Source of the DNA: Planctomycetota bacterium
GTDB taxonomy: Bacteria; Planctomycetota; Brocadiia; JAADGH01
Direction of reading: 5' to 3'
Assembly (NCBI GenBank): GCA_013152475.1
Contig: JAADGH010000050.1
Coordinates: 1 to 33,555 of the forward strand
Length of the DNA stretch: 33,555 nt
Below, one piece after another: positions 7,589-15,393 of this stretch. The number at the start of each line of letters is the position of its first letter. The stretch's first letter is position 1. The notes under the pieces are model-generated. The model did not search any database, had not been told where the DNA came from, and saw only the letters and a program-made list of their open reading frames with translations. Both the position numbers and the translations under genes were made by a program.

Positions 7589-8869
7589 TCAGCGAACAAT
7601 CATCCGCCGTGCGCACCGGACGACGGAGACAGAGGCGTCGCTCCCGGCGACCCCCTCCGCCTGGCTCAGCGCCGCGGAGAGGGACCGCGCCGGTTGCACG
7701 TAGCTGTCGCGCAGCTCCTTGCCCATCTTCCGGGAGGTCACGAGGATCACCGTGGCCTGCTTTTCGACGACCGGCTTGGCCAGGATGTTCGCGCCGTGCG
7801 CGCCGAGGTTGAATTTCTCCCTGTCGTTCACATCGGTCACCACCTGCTCGGGGGGTTTTCGTGTCACCCATTCCTGGAACGTCTCCTCCGCGCCCCAAAG
7901 GTCCGGGCACTCGCCGAGGAGAATAATCACGCCGCCCTTGCGGACGATCTTCGTCGCCGGGATGATCCCCTTCTTCGCCTGGACCAGGTCGCAGTCGTAT
8001 GGATGGCCGCCGACGGTGGAGATGACGATGTCCGCCTCCTCCGCCTCCTTCTCGTAGATCTTCCGCGAGATCTCGCACGCTTCGGCATGGGCCTTCACGG
8101 GGTCGCCCGAGAGGACGGCCGTGATCTCGTCCTTCCCCCCGAGCACGCCGCAGGTCAGCCAGTCGAGCGGCGCCTTCCCCACGAACTCCATCGCATCCTC
8201 ATGGATCGGGTTGCCCTCTAAGCGGCCGATCTCTGCGCCCTTCTCCAAGAGGAGGTAGTGGTTGGCGTCGATGGATGTGTGGTGCGCGATGCCGGGCATG
8301 ATGAGCTTTCGCCCGCCGGAAAAGCCAGCCAGGTAGGACGGCTCCACAAAACCGACGCCGATGATGAAGTCGTGCTCGGCGATGACCTCGTTCACCTTGA
8401 TCGGCGTGCCGCGCGAGGTCGCGCCAAGGTCGGTGTGGTGCTGGTCGTCAAATGCGTCGTGCTGGAGGAGCTTGCAGCGGTCGATCATGTCCATCCCGAA
8501 GTGTTCGATGAGTTCGTCGCCTGTCATGCGCCGGTGGCGGCCGAGGGCGACGCAAATCGTCACGCCTATGCCCATGGGCTGGATGGTATCAAGCACCGGC
8601 CAGAGCAAATCCACGGGCGAGGGTCGGGTGCGATCGACCGTGAGAATGAGGACCCTCGACTTGTCGGCAGCGGCCTTGCTCAGCGGTGGGGCGCCGATCG
8701 GTTTGTTGAGCGATTGGTCCACGGCGGGGCTGAGGTTCTCCACCTGCGGGGCCGACCCCGGCTCGACGACCTGTTTGATGCGCGCGTCGTCGATCTTGAT
8801 TGTCTGGACGGATGTCCCGTATTCGAGTTCGAGTTTGATTGCAGCGCTCCTTATCTGGTGGCCGGACAC
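7589..8869 (-). CDS. LarA-like protein (nickel-dependent lactate racemase family, DUF2088)
   Basis: About 426 residues, the usual LarA length. Family features include LTVDRTRPSP, the ALGRHRRMTGDEL loop with the first catalytic-type His, and AGFSGGRKLIMPGI with the Lys that carries the nickel-pincer cofactor in LarA. At the position of the second catalytic His of LarA (His174) the sequence reads EPSYLAGF, giving Ser. The protein may therefore act on another 2-hydroxyacid or polyol substrate, or use different chemistry. The frame stays open far upstream, but a strong promoter at 8897-8925 limits the start to GTG 8869 or a nearby site. It lies after the URO-D-like gene on the same strand but has its own promoter. 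A LarA-type racemase label is family-level only. Confidence 0.8.
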   Translation of the reverse strand: MSGHQIRSAAIKLELEYGTSVQTIKIDDARIKQVVEPGSAPQVENLSPAVDQSLNKPIGAPPLSKAAADKSRVLILTVDRTRPSPVDLLWPVLDTIQPMGIGVTICVALGRHRRMTGDELIEHFGMDMIDRCKLLQHDAFDDQHHTDLGATSRGTPIKVNEVIAEHDFIIGVGFVEPSYLAGFSGGRKLIMPGIAHHTSIDANHYLLLEKGAEIGRLEGNPIHEDAMEFVGKAPLDWLTCGVLGGKDEITAVLSGDPVKAHAEACEISRKIYEKEAEEADIVISTVGGHPYDCDLVQAKKGIIPATKIVRKGGVIILLGECPDLWGAEETFQEWVTRKPPEQVVTDVNDREKFNLGAHGANILAKPVVEKQATVILVTSRKMGKELRDSYVQPARSLSAALSQAEGVAGSDASVSVVRCARRMIVR

Positions 8870-8877
8870 CTTCGCAT
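8851..8877 (-). other. Possible leader peptide ahead of the LarA-like gene
   Basis: The predicted mRNA contains ATG at 8877, a reading frame for MRRCPATR and a TAA at 8851-8853. The stop overlaps a good Shine-Dalgarno, TAAGGAG at 8853-8847. Seven bases after that site comes an in-frame ATC (8839-8837) of the LarA-like frame, but no ATG, GTG or TTG. Whether this small frame is translated is unknown. Confidence 0.25.
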
Positions 8878-8896
8878 TTTTCTGTCCTGATTCGAT

Positions 8897-8925
8897 ATTA
8901 TGCGGTACGGGGGCGGCGGTGTCAA
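8897..8925 (-). promoter_or_regulatory. Strong sigma-70-type promoter for the LarA-like gene
   Basis: On the minus strand a perfect TTGACA (8925-8920) is followed after 17 bases by CATAAT (8902-8897). Transcription would start near 8890, about 20 bases before the GTG at 8869. This excludes the longer upstream extension of the LarA-like frame. Confidence 0.7.
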
Positions 8926-9490
8926 GGGAGCTTCTCTGTGGCCGAGACGATTGCACGGATCGGAATCGAGTCGGAGAGGAAGCGAAAGTGACGCACGAAG
9001 CCATAGCCCACGCAGAAAGCCAGGGAAACAAAGGGATGAGCGGGACTCCTTCATCCCGAGATCGCCAGATTGTTTCAAAAGTGGAACTCCCCAGCGTCCC
9101 AGTTCCCGCCTGACCGATCTCGCGCTTCCCCCACCCCGCCCCCCTTCCTTTCCCCTCGCCCTGGATTTCCACAGCGCAACCGGCTCCGCCCGGCTGCCGC
9201 TCGGCAAGCGAGCGGATCGTGAGCCGGACCATGTGAAGATCTGCCTGAAGTGTTCCGAGGCAAACGACCTCCTCGCCCCCCGCATCTCCGGCGGCCCATC
9301 GCCAGGTCAGGTCCTGTCCCAATTGCAGAGCGGGCATGCCATTCGGCGCTTTACGGTGCACGCTGTGCGGCGCAAGTCTTGGTGGAGCAGTCGAGGAATC
9401 CAAAAATCCGGCCCGAGCAACCCTGTGGGCGGGTGGTACGGGGTGGCCGTTGATCGAACGGTTCCTGTAACACGCCGCCCGTTCAGACCG
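8926..9490. other. Non-coding spacer of about 560 bases
   Basis: Between the LarA-like promoter and the end of the URO-D-like gene I see no convincing gene on either strand. Open frames exist but are low-complexity, arginine- and proline-rich, and lack a family signature. The stretch includes a pyrimidine-rich tract at 9127-9161 with G-quadruplex potential on the minus strand. A decayed gene cannot be excluded. Confidence 0.5.
9128..9155 (-). other. G-quadruplex-forming motif
   Basis: On the minus strand there are four G-tracts of 4, 6, 4 and 5 bases (C-runs at 9152-9155, 9139-9144, 9134-9137 and 9128-9132 on the plus strand), with loops of 7, 1 and 1. It would appear in RNA reading through from the URO-D-like gene toward the LarA-like gene and could act on termination. 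Confidence 0.5.
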
Positions 9491-10567
9491 TCATGTTGCC
9501 GGCCGGTATGCGGCTGCGGTGTCGAAGAACGCAACGATATTCTCCGGCGGCGTCCCGGCCTGGATTGCATGCGACGGCCCGAGGATGTAGCCACCGCTTC
9601 TGCCGAGGACATCGATCCTCGATTTTACCTCATTGCGAACATCCTCCGGCGCGCCGAAGGGCAGCGTCTGCTGCACGCTGATGCCGCCCTCGAAGCAGAG
9701 CCGGTCCCCGTAGTTCTCCTTCAGCGCCACGGGGTCCATGCCCTTCGCGTCGAACTGGAGCGCCTGGAGGATGTCGATGCCCATGTCGAGCAGCCCCGGC
9801 ACGGCGTCCATGACCGCGCCGTCGGAGTGGTAGATGATCCTGGCCCCGAACTCGTGGATCGTCCGGTTCAGCCGCGTATGATAGGGTTTGATGAATTTCT
9901 CCCACATCTCCAGCGAGATGAGCAGCCCCTCCTGTCCGGCGATGTCGTCGGCGGTGAAGATCAGGTCGATCTCTCCGCCCGCCGCACGGAGAACCTCCGT
10001 GAAGTGGGTCTCGTAGAATCCGCACACCCGGTCGAAGATCGCGTGGGCCAGGTCGGGATTCATGACGAGGTCCATGAACATTTTTTCGAAACCCCGCATG
10101 TACCAAGAGGTCTCGAAGATGTTTCCATTGCCGACCATTAGGCAGTACTCGCCGTCCTTCTGGACCGCCGCGATGCGTTCGGGGAGGACGGAGTAGTCGA
10201 ACCAGTCCGTCGCGGGCCAGCGATGGGCGGCAACGTCGTCCACGGTGGCTGCATTGCCGAGTGGATAGAAGTGGATCTCGTTGTATTCGCCCGACCCGTA
10301 GCTCACCGGCCGCCGCCGCACCCCCCACATGTCCTGCTGCGGTTCGAGGGGCGGGCCGATGTACTGGGGGCCGACGGACTTGATGTCAATCAGCGGATGG
10401 AGGTACTCCTCCACCGTCATCTTGCGCTCTCGGGCAAGATAGTCTTGCAGCGCCTTCCGCGCCGGGGCGTTGATGCCGGAACAGACCATGGCGATGGGGA
10501 CGCGATCCGTCTCCTGATGGTCCAGCGCCAGGCGCACACGTTCACGATGGTTCAGGTCGGTCTTCAT
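9491..10567 (-). CDS. Uroporphyrinogen decarboxylase-like (URO-D/MtaA superfamily) protein
   Basis: A 358-residue (beta/alpha)8 protein of the URO-D superfamily, which includes heme-pathway decarboxylases and corrinoid methyltransferases such as MtaA. It starts MKTDLNHRERVRLALDHQ with the typical RVPI. The zinc motif of MtaA-type enzymes (His-x-Cys plus a distal Cys) is altered: the first is HSDG (about residue 244) and the distal site reads GPSHAIQAGTPPEN, with His where Cys is usual. It sits among secreted hydrolases, a transporter and a LarA-like gene, so a catabolic role seems likelier than heme synthesis. The substrate is unknown. AGGTGAGG precedes the ATG, and a GC-rich hairpin lies in the leader. 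Confidence 0.82.
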   Translation of the reverse strand: MKTDLNHRERVRLALDHQETDRVPIAMVCSGINAPARKALQDYLARERKMTVEEYLHPLIDIKSVGPQYIGPPLEPQQDMWGVRRRPVSYGSGEYNEIHFYPLGNAATVDDVAAHRWPATDWFDYSVLPERIAAVQKDGEYCLMVGNGNIFETSWYMRGFEKMFMDLVMNPDLAHAIFDRVCGFYETHFTEVLRAAGGEIDLIFTADDIAGQEGLLISLEMWEKFIKPYHTRLNRTIHEFGARIIYHSDGAVMDAVPGLLDMGIDILQALQFDAKGMDPVALKENYGDRLCFEGGISVQQTLPFGAPEDVRNEVKSRIDVLGRSGGYILGPSHAIQAGTPPENIVAFFDTAAAYRPAT

Positions 10568-10616
10568 GCGTTTGCCTCACCTGCTGTTTGTTTCACATAT
10601 GCACATGTCTCTCCGT

Positions 10617-10633
10617 GCAGGACCGCGTCCTGC
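10617..10633 (-). other. Hairpin in the leader of the URO-D-like gene
   Basis: A perfect 7-bp inverted repeat, GCAGGAC and GTCCTGC with a 3-base loop, lies about 50 bases upstream of the ATG at 10567. No T-run follows on the minus strand, so it is not a standard terminator. It could be an operator or an RNA-stability element between the MFS and URO-D-like genes. Confidence 0.35.
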
Positions 10634-10709
10634 GTCCAGCCGATGGCTTTGAAACCCCCGAGAATAGCATACCGACTTTGCGTCGTCGATTCCAGTCCCG
10701 AGCACGCGG

Positions 10710-12005
10710 TCAGAATCGCCTGCTCCGGCTGGATGATACGGAAACGCCGGGCAGCCTTCTCGGCTCGACGACCTTGAGCAAGGTCACCAAGAGCGCCGCA
10801 AGCCCGCAGCACGCGGCCACGGCGAAGACGGCGTTGTAGCCGGCGGGATGATACTTTGCGATCAGGCCACCCAGAATGGGGCCGAGGACATAGGCGGGGC
10901 AGAGGATCGTACTGACAAGCGCGACGAAGGTGGTCTTGTCCTCTGTCGGGCAGTATTCGATGGTGAGGTTGTGCCCGCCGATCATCAGGAAGGAGCTCCG
11001 CAGGCCGAACAGGGCGAAGACCACGCCGTACCACACCGGGCTTGGCGCAAGGATGGCGAGCGTCCCGGCCGCCACGTCCGTTGCGCAGGCCAGGACCAGG
11101 AGCAGCTTGAACCCGAGGGCATCGCCCAACCGCCCGCCGGCCAGCGAGCCGATGACCTGGGCAATGAGCAATACTGCGCCGAACATCGCGGCAGCAGCAC
11201 TGGACAGCTTGTACCGTTCCAGTCCGGCGACCGTGTAAAATGCGGCGGCCATCATGCTGAAGGTGCCCGTGAGGCGTGCGGCCAGGAACCACAGGAACTC
11301 CCGGGGGCCGCGCAAAATACGTGTGACCTCGCGCAAAAACGCTGCCGTGCCGCGCGCGTCCGGGTTTATCCGCACCGGCTCGCGCAGCCAGAAAAAGGAT
11401 GTAACACATGCCGAGAGGATCACCCCCGATGCCGTGAAGAGGACGGCGAAGTTCCAGGGGTAGGTCACCGTGCCGAGGATCTTCTTCGCGCAGAGCGATC
11501 CTGCCGCGCCCAGCACGCCGTTCAGCAGCCATACATATCCAAAGGCACGACCTCGCACCGCCGCCGGGAAGAGCTTGGCCATCAGGTTGAGCCACATGGG
11601 CATGGCGAAGCTGATCGACAGGCCGAAAAGGACGACCCATGCGAACGTTGAGCCCATCACCACCCCCGGCGCCGTGGCAGCGTAGCGGACGGTCAGGCAG
11701 GCCAGCGCAAGGAGCGACAGCGTGCCAGGATAGTGAGTTACGGTGAAGAAGTTCTTCTTCACGGACAGGTGCCGCGTGAAGTGGGCCGCGAGGAGCTGCG
11801 GCGCGAAAAGGGCAATGGAGAAGACCGCGGGCAAAAGACCGATGGTAATCGATGATGCGCCCAGCCGATCCAGAAACGCGGGCAGGATTGCGACCCGGTG
11901 CACAAAGGCCATCCCGAATCCCCAGCACCCGTCCACCCCAGCGATGATGCCCAGGTTCCATCGGTAGTTCCGTTTGATCTCCTGCTCGAAGTCCACCGGG
12001 CGCAC
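10710..12005 (-). CDS. Major facilitator superfamily transporter
   Basis: A 431-residue integral membrane protein with about twelve hydrophobic segments split into two halves by a hydrophilic loop near residues 205-235, as in MFS permeases. The first half includes LPAVFSIALFAPQLLAAHFT and the second GSLAGGRLGDALGFKLLLVL, whose GGRLGDALGFK is the MFS motif-A region. The gene starts at a GTG two bases after the stop of the upstream secreted-protein gene, so translation is coupled. The neighbours (sialate O-acetylesterase, secreted PHP-like protein, URO-D-like protein) suggest import of a sugar or uronate-like breakdown product. The cargo cannot be read from the sequence. Confidence 0.88.
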   Translation of the reverse strand: MRPVDFEQEIKRNYRWNLGIIAGVDGCWGFGMAFVHRVAILPAFLDRLGASSITIGLLPAVFSIALFAPQLLAAHFTRHLSVKKNFFTVTHYPGTLSLLALACLTVRYAATAPGVVMGSTFAWVVLFGLSISFAMPMWLNLMAKLFPAAVRGRAFGYVWLLNGVLGAAGSLCAKKILGTVTYPWNFAVLFTASGVILSACVTSFFWLREPVRINPDARGTAAFLREVTRILRGPREFLWFLAARLTGTFSMMAAAFYTVAGLERYKLSSAAAAMFGAVLLIAQVIGSLAGGRLGDALGFKLLLVLACATDVAAGTLAILAPSPVWYGVVFALFGLRSSFLMIGGHNLTIEYCPTEDKTTFVALVSTILCPAYVLGPILGGLIAKYHPAGYNAVFAVAACCGLAALLVTLLKVVEPRRLPGVSVSSSRSRRF

Positions 12006-12006
12006 T

Positions 12007-15000
12007 TTACTCCGTCTGTATCTTGACGGCCACGGAGCTGCCGGCGGGAACGCTGACCTCCCTGCTGAACTCGCCGAGGAGCGTGAAGCCCGGGGCGGGA
12101 GAGACGCGGCAGGTGATGTCGGCGTCGGTCGGGTTGTGCGCGACGAAGGCCGCCTTGCCGGGACGGGTGTCCACCAGCATCAGGTGGATCTGCGGGTTGT
12201 CACTGACGAGCAGGTTCCCGATGAAAACGTCCTTCGGCCCGACCTCGGTATCGATCTGCAAGAAACCCGTCCCGTCTTCGAGCACGGGGAATCGGATGAT
12301 CTCGTTCGTCACCTCCCGTTTCTTGCGGGTGACGTAGCGCTGGCCGAACTCATTGATGATCCACTCCGGGATGACGAGCGTCGCCTTGCCTTTGTACAGG
12401 ATCCCGGCGTCCCATCGAGGGTTCAGGCCGCCGATCCGCACGGGCAGGTCGAGCGGCAGATGGGCCTCGCTGACCTGCGCCGCGAATCCATGCCTGTCCG
12501 CCTTGAGCTCCAGCGCGAAGGACCTGCCCGCCACGCTGCCGACCGCGGGTTTGATTTCATACGCCGTCTTTCCATGCAATCCCAGCGAGTCGATGATGTC
12601 CACAACAAATGTATTGTCCGGCGCGCCGCCCAGGGGGCCGTTGATGCCGATGTACTTGTATTCGATTTTCTCGCCTTGCTTGAACTCCGTCTTCTCCTGT
12701 GGCAGCTTCAGATACAGGTTGCCATAGCGCATATCCTCGTTGGTGTGGCTGGTGTAGCGCAGCCCCGGTTGGAGGGGCAGAACGGCAAGCGATCCGTTGA
12801 AGGCATTCGGAAAGAGGGCGGCGTAGCCGCGCTCGGGCAGGACGCTCCAGAAGTGGCGCGTGGTACGGGTGAACTGCCCCGCGAAGAACCGCCCGCCCGG
12901 AAGCGTGGCGCATACGCAGTGAGTCCCCTGCCGGCCATTGGCGCGGAAGATGACGCTCTCCCTGATCGTGAACTCCTTCAGGACATCATAGTTCCCCTGC
13001 ACCTGCTCGATGAGCGACGAGTCCTGCCGGCAGGTGTAAAAGGTGTATCTCGTCTTCCCCGCGATGTATTCGTTCTTTTCCGCGCAAAACGGCACGTCGG
13101 TATGGTCTGGATTGCCCGCGGCTTCGAGTGCGTAGTGCCGGCTGGCCAAGGTGTCCACGATGCTGCCGAACCGGCACGCGAGGACGGGGTAGTACTCGAC
13201 GGCGGGGCGCTTCAGCTCATCCACACCGGCGAGAATCAGCCCGCCGCAGTACATGAAGTTGCGGACAACGAGGTAGTCCTCGAACCCGCGGATGTTCAGC
13301 ATGTCCCCCGGCTCGCCCCACCACTTCCCGCGGGGCATGGTGTTGTAGTTGTCGCTGCATCGGTGGAAGGCATTTTCCTGCACGCGGGTGGGGTTGTGCC
13401 AACTGATCGCCTTCTTGCCGTTCCGGTCGGTGACGATCACCACGAAGTCGTGCTGGTGGTCATGGAAGAAGTCGATGGTTTGCTCAAGGGTCTTCTCCCC
13501 GTGCGGGAAGAACCGCCGCCACGGCTGCTTTCGATCGCCGTCGCGGATCACGACCTCCTTCAATCCTCCGTCCGCCGAGACCATCAAGTGCATTCGGCAG
13601 CGGTCCCCGCCGGGCCGGGCCAGATCGCTGGTGCCCGCGTTCACAATCCGTATGTCCTCGATGATCGGGCCCTCCGACACGAACGAGGAGCGCAGCCATA
13701 CTGGCCGGCCCTTGTGTCCGGCCGTGAACCCGTGGAACGCCTCGATGATGTTGTCATCAAACCAGCGGACATAGGTCTGGAAGCCGTCTTGCCGGGCGCG
13801 GGTCACCTGTTCCGGTGAGTCCACAAACCGGACCACCACCGGCGCCGAGCGGAAGCTCATGCGCAACAGGCGCAGGTAGTTGTCCAGCGATTCGTCGATC
13901 AGTTTGCTATTCGCATAGGTGAACAGGGCGAAGGCGTTGAAATTGCCCTGGAACCACGGCGCTTCGGGGTTCTTGTGCGAGTGGGTCAGGACGACCGGTG
14001 GCATTTCGCTGCCGCGGATGAGGGCGTTGTTGCAGCTCAGCCGACCGGGGTGCTTCGTGCTGAACCATCCCGGCTTCGGCCAGGACAACGTGTTGGAGAA
14101 CGTAACCCACGTGTTGCCGGAGTCGTCGAGGTAGGTGAAGCCGGGATACGCCTTGAATTCCCTGCTGCAGTTATCCTCGCAGATCTTTTTCAATGAGGTG
14201 AACTTCTCCGGGGTCAACTTGGCGAGATCCTCGGTGAAGGCGATGAAGTTATAGCCGGCCTCTTTCGCTGCCTGGATAAACTCCGCCGGCCGGCCCTGCC
14301 CCGACGACAGGGCGCTCCGGGCGCCGATCAGACCCACATACAGATTCTTCCGCTGGATTCCCTCGACGTGAATCTTGTCCCAGTCGATGGGGCGCAACCG
14401 GTCCTCTCGGGTTTTCACGACCGGCGCCTTCGGCACGTAGCCCCCGAACCGCCCCTTCGACGGTTCGGAGAGATAGGCGAACAGATCCTTCATAAGTCGG
14501 GCCCCGTTGCCCTTCATGCCCTTCGTTTCCCCATCCATAGGAAGACCGTCCCCCCAGAGAGCATGGTAGCCGTCTTGCCAGAGGGTGGACGACGCGATGG
14601 GGAAGACGGCAATACGCCCCTGCCCGAACTGCCGCACGGCCATGAGCGGCGGCATGGTCTTGTAGGTTCCCGGGGTGGCGGGATGCTGCATGCTGCCCTT
14701 CTTCCGATGGACGGAGTGCGCCGTCTTCGTCCCGCGTACGAGGACTGTCCAGTCCGAGCTTGTCTTTACCGGAGACGAGAAGTCGGTGTACCGTCGGTAC
14801 CCGCCCCGGATGTTGGGATAGAACAGTCCCGCCACGCCCTCGGTGACAGGGTGCTTCGCGATATTGTCCGTCCAGAAGAGCGTATAGCCCGATGGCAGGT
14901 TCACGGCGTTTTCCTCGTCAAGGACCTGCTCATCGAGGATTTCGATGCCCGTTGGCCGCAGCCAGTTGTTGATCTCCTCAATGTCTTTGCCGAATTGCCA

Positions 15001-15390
15001 GCCGGGGCTGCGGAGGGCCAGAAGCCCGCCGCCCTGCTTCACATACTCGAGAAGGAGTTTCGCCTTGTCGTCGGCCAGTTTGGAAAAGAGCGAGTGCTGG
15101 TTCCCCTCGCCGCCGGCCCCGAGGATGACGACGTTGAACTGCTTGAGGAAGTCCATTGTCAGTTGCGGGGAGAAGGCGCAGACCTCGCGCGTCTTGAAGC
15201 CCTGGTCCTCGAATTGCTTCGCCAGCTTGCGGCCGGGCAGCGCATTGCCTCGGGCGTGGGAGGCATACACCGGATCGCCTTCCTGGGTCTTCTGCACCAT
15301 CATCAGGTAGGCCATCGGCTTCTCGGCCTGGCCGGATGCGGAGGCCATCCACAGCGCCAGGACCGAGAACGCAAGGACGCTTTGTTTCAT
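12007..15390 (-). CDS. Large secreted protein with amidotransferase-like and PHP-like regions
   Basis: 1127 residues, starting with a signal peptide (MKQSVLAFSVLALWMASASG, cleavage near 20). Residues about 25-310 look like a class I glutamine amidotransferase/ThuA-type flavodoxin-like domain (FNVVILGAGGEGNQHSLF, LLEYVKQGGGLLALRSPG). Residues about 350-480 resemble a degenerate PHP phosphoesterase domain (AKEAGYNFIAFTED, REFKAYPGFTYLDDSGNTWV). The rest is beta-rich and ends in an Ig-like segment (FSREVSVPAGSSVAVKIQTE). No clear catalytic set is visible. It begins three bases after the sialate O-acetylesterase stop and ends two bases before the MFS start, so it belongs to that operon. A role in binding or cutting an exported substrate is inferred from context only. 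Confidence 0.8.
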   Translation of the reverse strand: MKQSVLAFSVLALWMASASGQAEKPMAYLMMVQKTQEGDPVYASHARGNALPGRKLAKQFEDQGFKTREVCAFSPQLTMDFLKQFNVVILGAGGEGNQHSLFSKLADDKAKLLLEYVKQGGGLLALRSPGWQFGKDIEEINNWLRPTGIEILDEQVLDEENAVNLPSGYTLFWTDNIAKHPVTEGVAGLFYPNIRGGYRRYTDFSSPVKTSSDWTVLVRGTKTAHSVHRKKGSMQHPATPGTYKTMPPLMAVRQFGQGRIAVFPIASSTLWQDGYHALWGDGLPMDGETKGMKGNGARLMKDLFAYLSEPSKGRFGGYVPKAPVVKTREDRLRPIDWDKIHVEGIQRKNLYVGLIGARSALSSGQGRPAEFIQAAKEAGYNFIAFTEDLAKLTPEKFTSLKKICEDNCSREFKAYPGFTYLDDSGNTWVTFSNTLSWPKPGWFSTKHPGRLSCNNALIRGSEMPPVVLTHSHKNPEAPWFQGNFNAFALFTYANSKLIDESLDNYLRLLRMSFRSAPVVVRFVDSPEQVTRARQDGFQTYVRWFDDNIIEAFHGFTAGHKGRPVWLRSSFVSEGPIIEDIRIVNAGTSDLARPGGDRCRMHLMVSADGGLKEVVIRDGDRKQPWRRFFPHGEKTLEQTIDFFHDHQHDFVVIVTDRNGKKAISWHNPTRVQENAFHRCSDNYNTMPRGKWWGEPGDMLNIRGFEDYLVVRNFMYCGGLILAGVDELKRPAVEYYPVLACRFGSIVDTLASRHYALEAAGNPDHTDVPFCAEKNEYIAGKTRYTFYTCRQDSSLIEQVQGNYDVLKEFTIRESVIFRANGRQGTHCVCATLPGGRFFAGQFTRTTRHFWSVLPERGYAALFPNAFNGSLAVLPLQPGLRYTSHTNEDMRYGNLYLKLPQEKTEFKQGEKIEYKYIGINGPLGGAPDNTFVVDIIDSLGLHGKTAYEIKPAVGSVAGRSFALELKADRHGFAAQVSEAHLPLDLPVRIGGLNPRWDAGILYKGKATLVIPEWIINEFGQRYVTRKKREVTNEIIRFPVLEDGTGFLQIDTEVGPKDVFIGNLLVSDNPQIHLMLVDTRPGKAAFVAHNPTDADITCRVSPAPGFTLLGEFSREVSVPAGSSVAVKIQTE

Positions 15391-15393
15391 GGG

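Noticed and set aside
8870..9403. N-terminal extension of the LarA-like frame up to 9403
   Set aside because: It contains the strong promoter at 8897-8925, has no family similarity, and would make the protein about 180 residues too long.
8900..10141. Long plus-strand frame over the URO-D-like gene
   Set aside because: It is low-complexity, lacks a Shine-Dalgarno and any domain, and runs opposite to a clear gene. It is a by-product of high GC.
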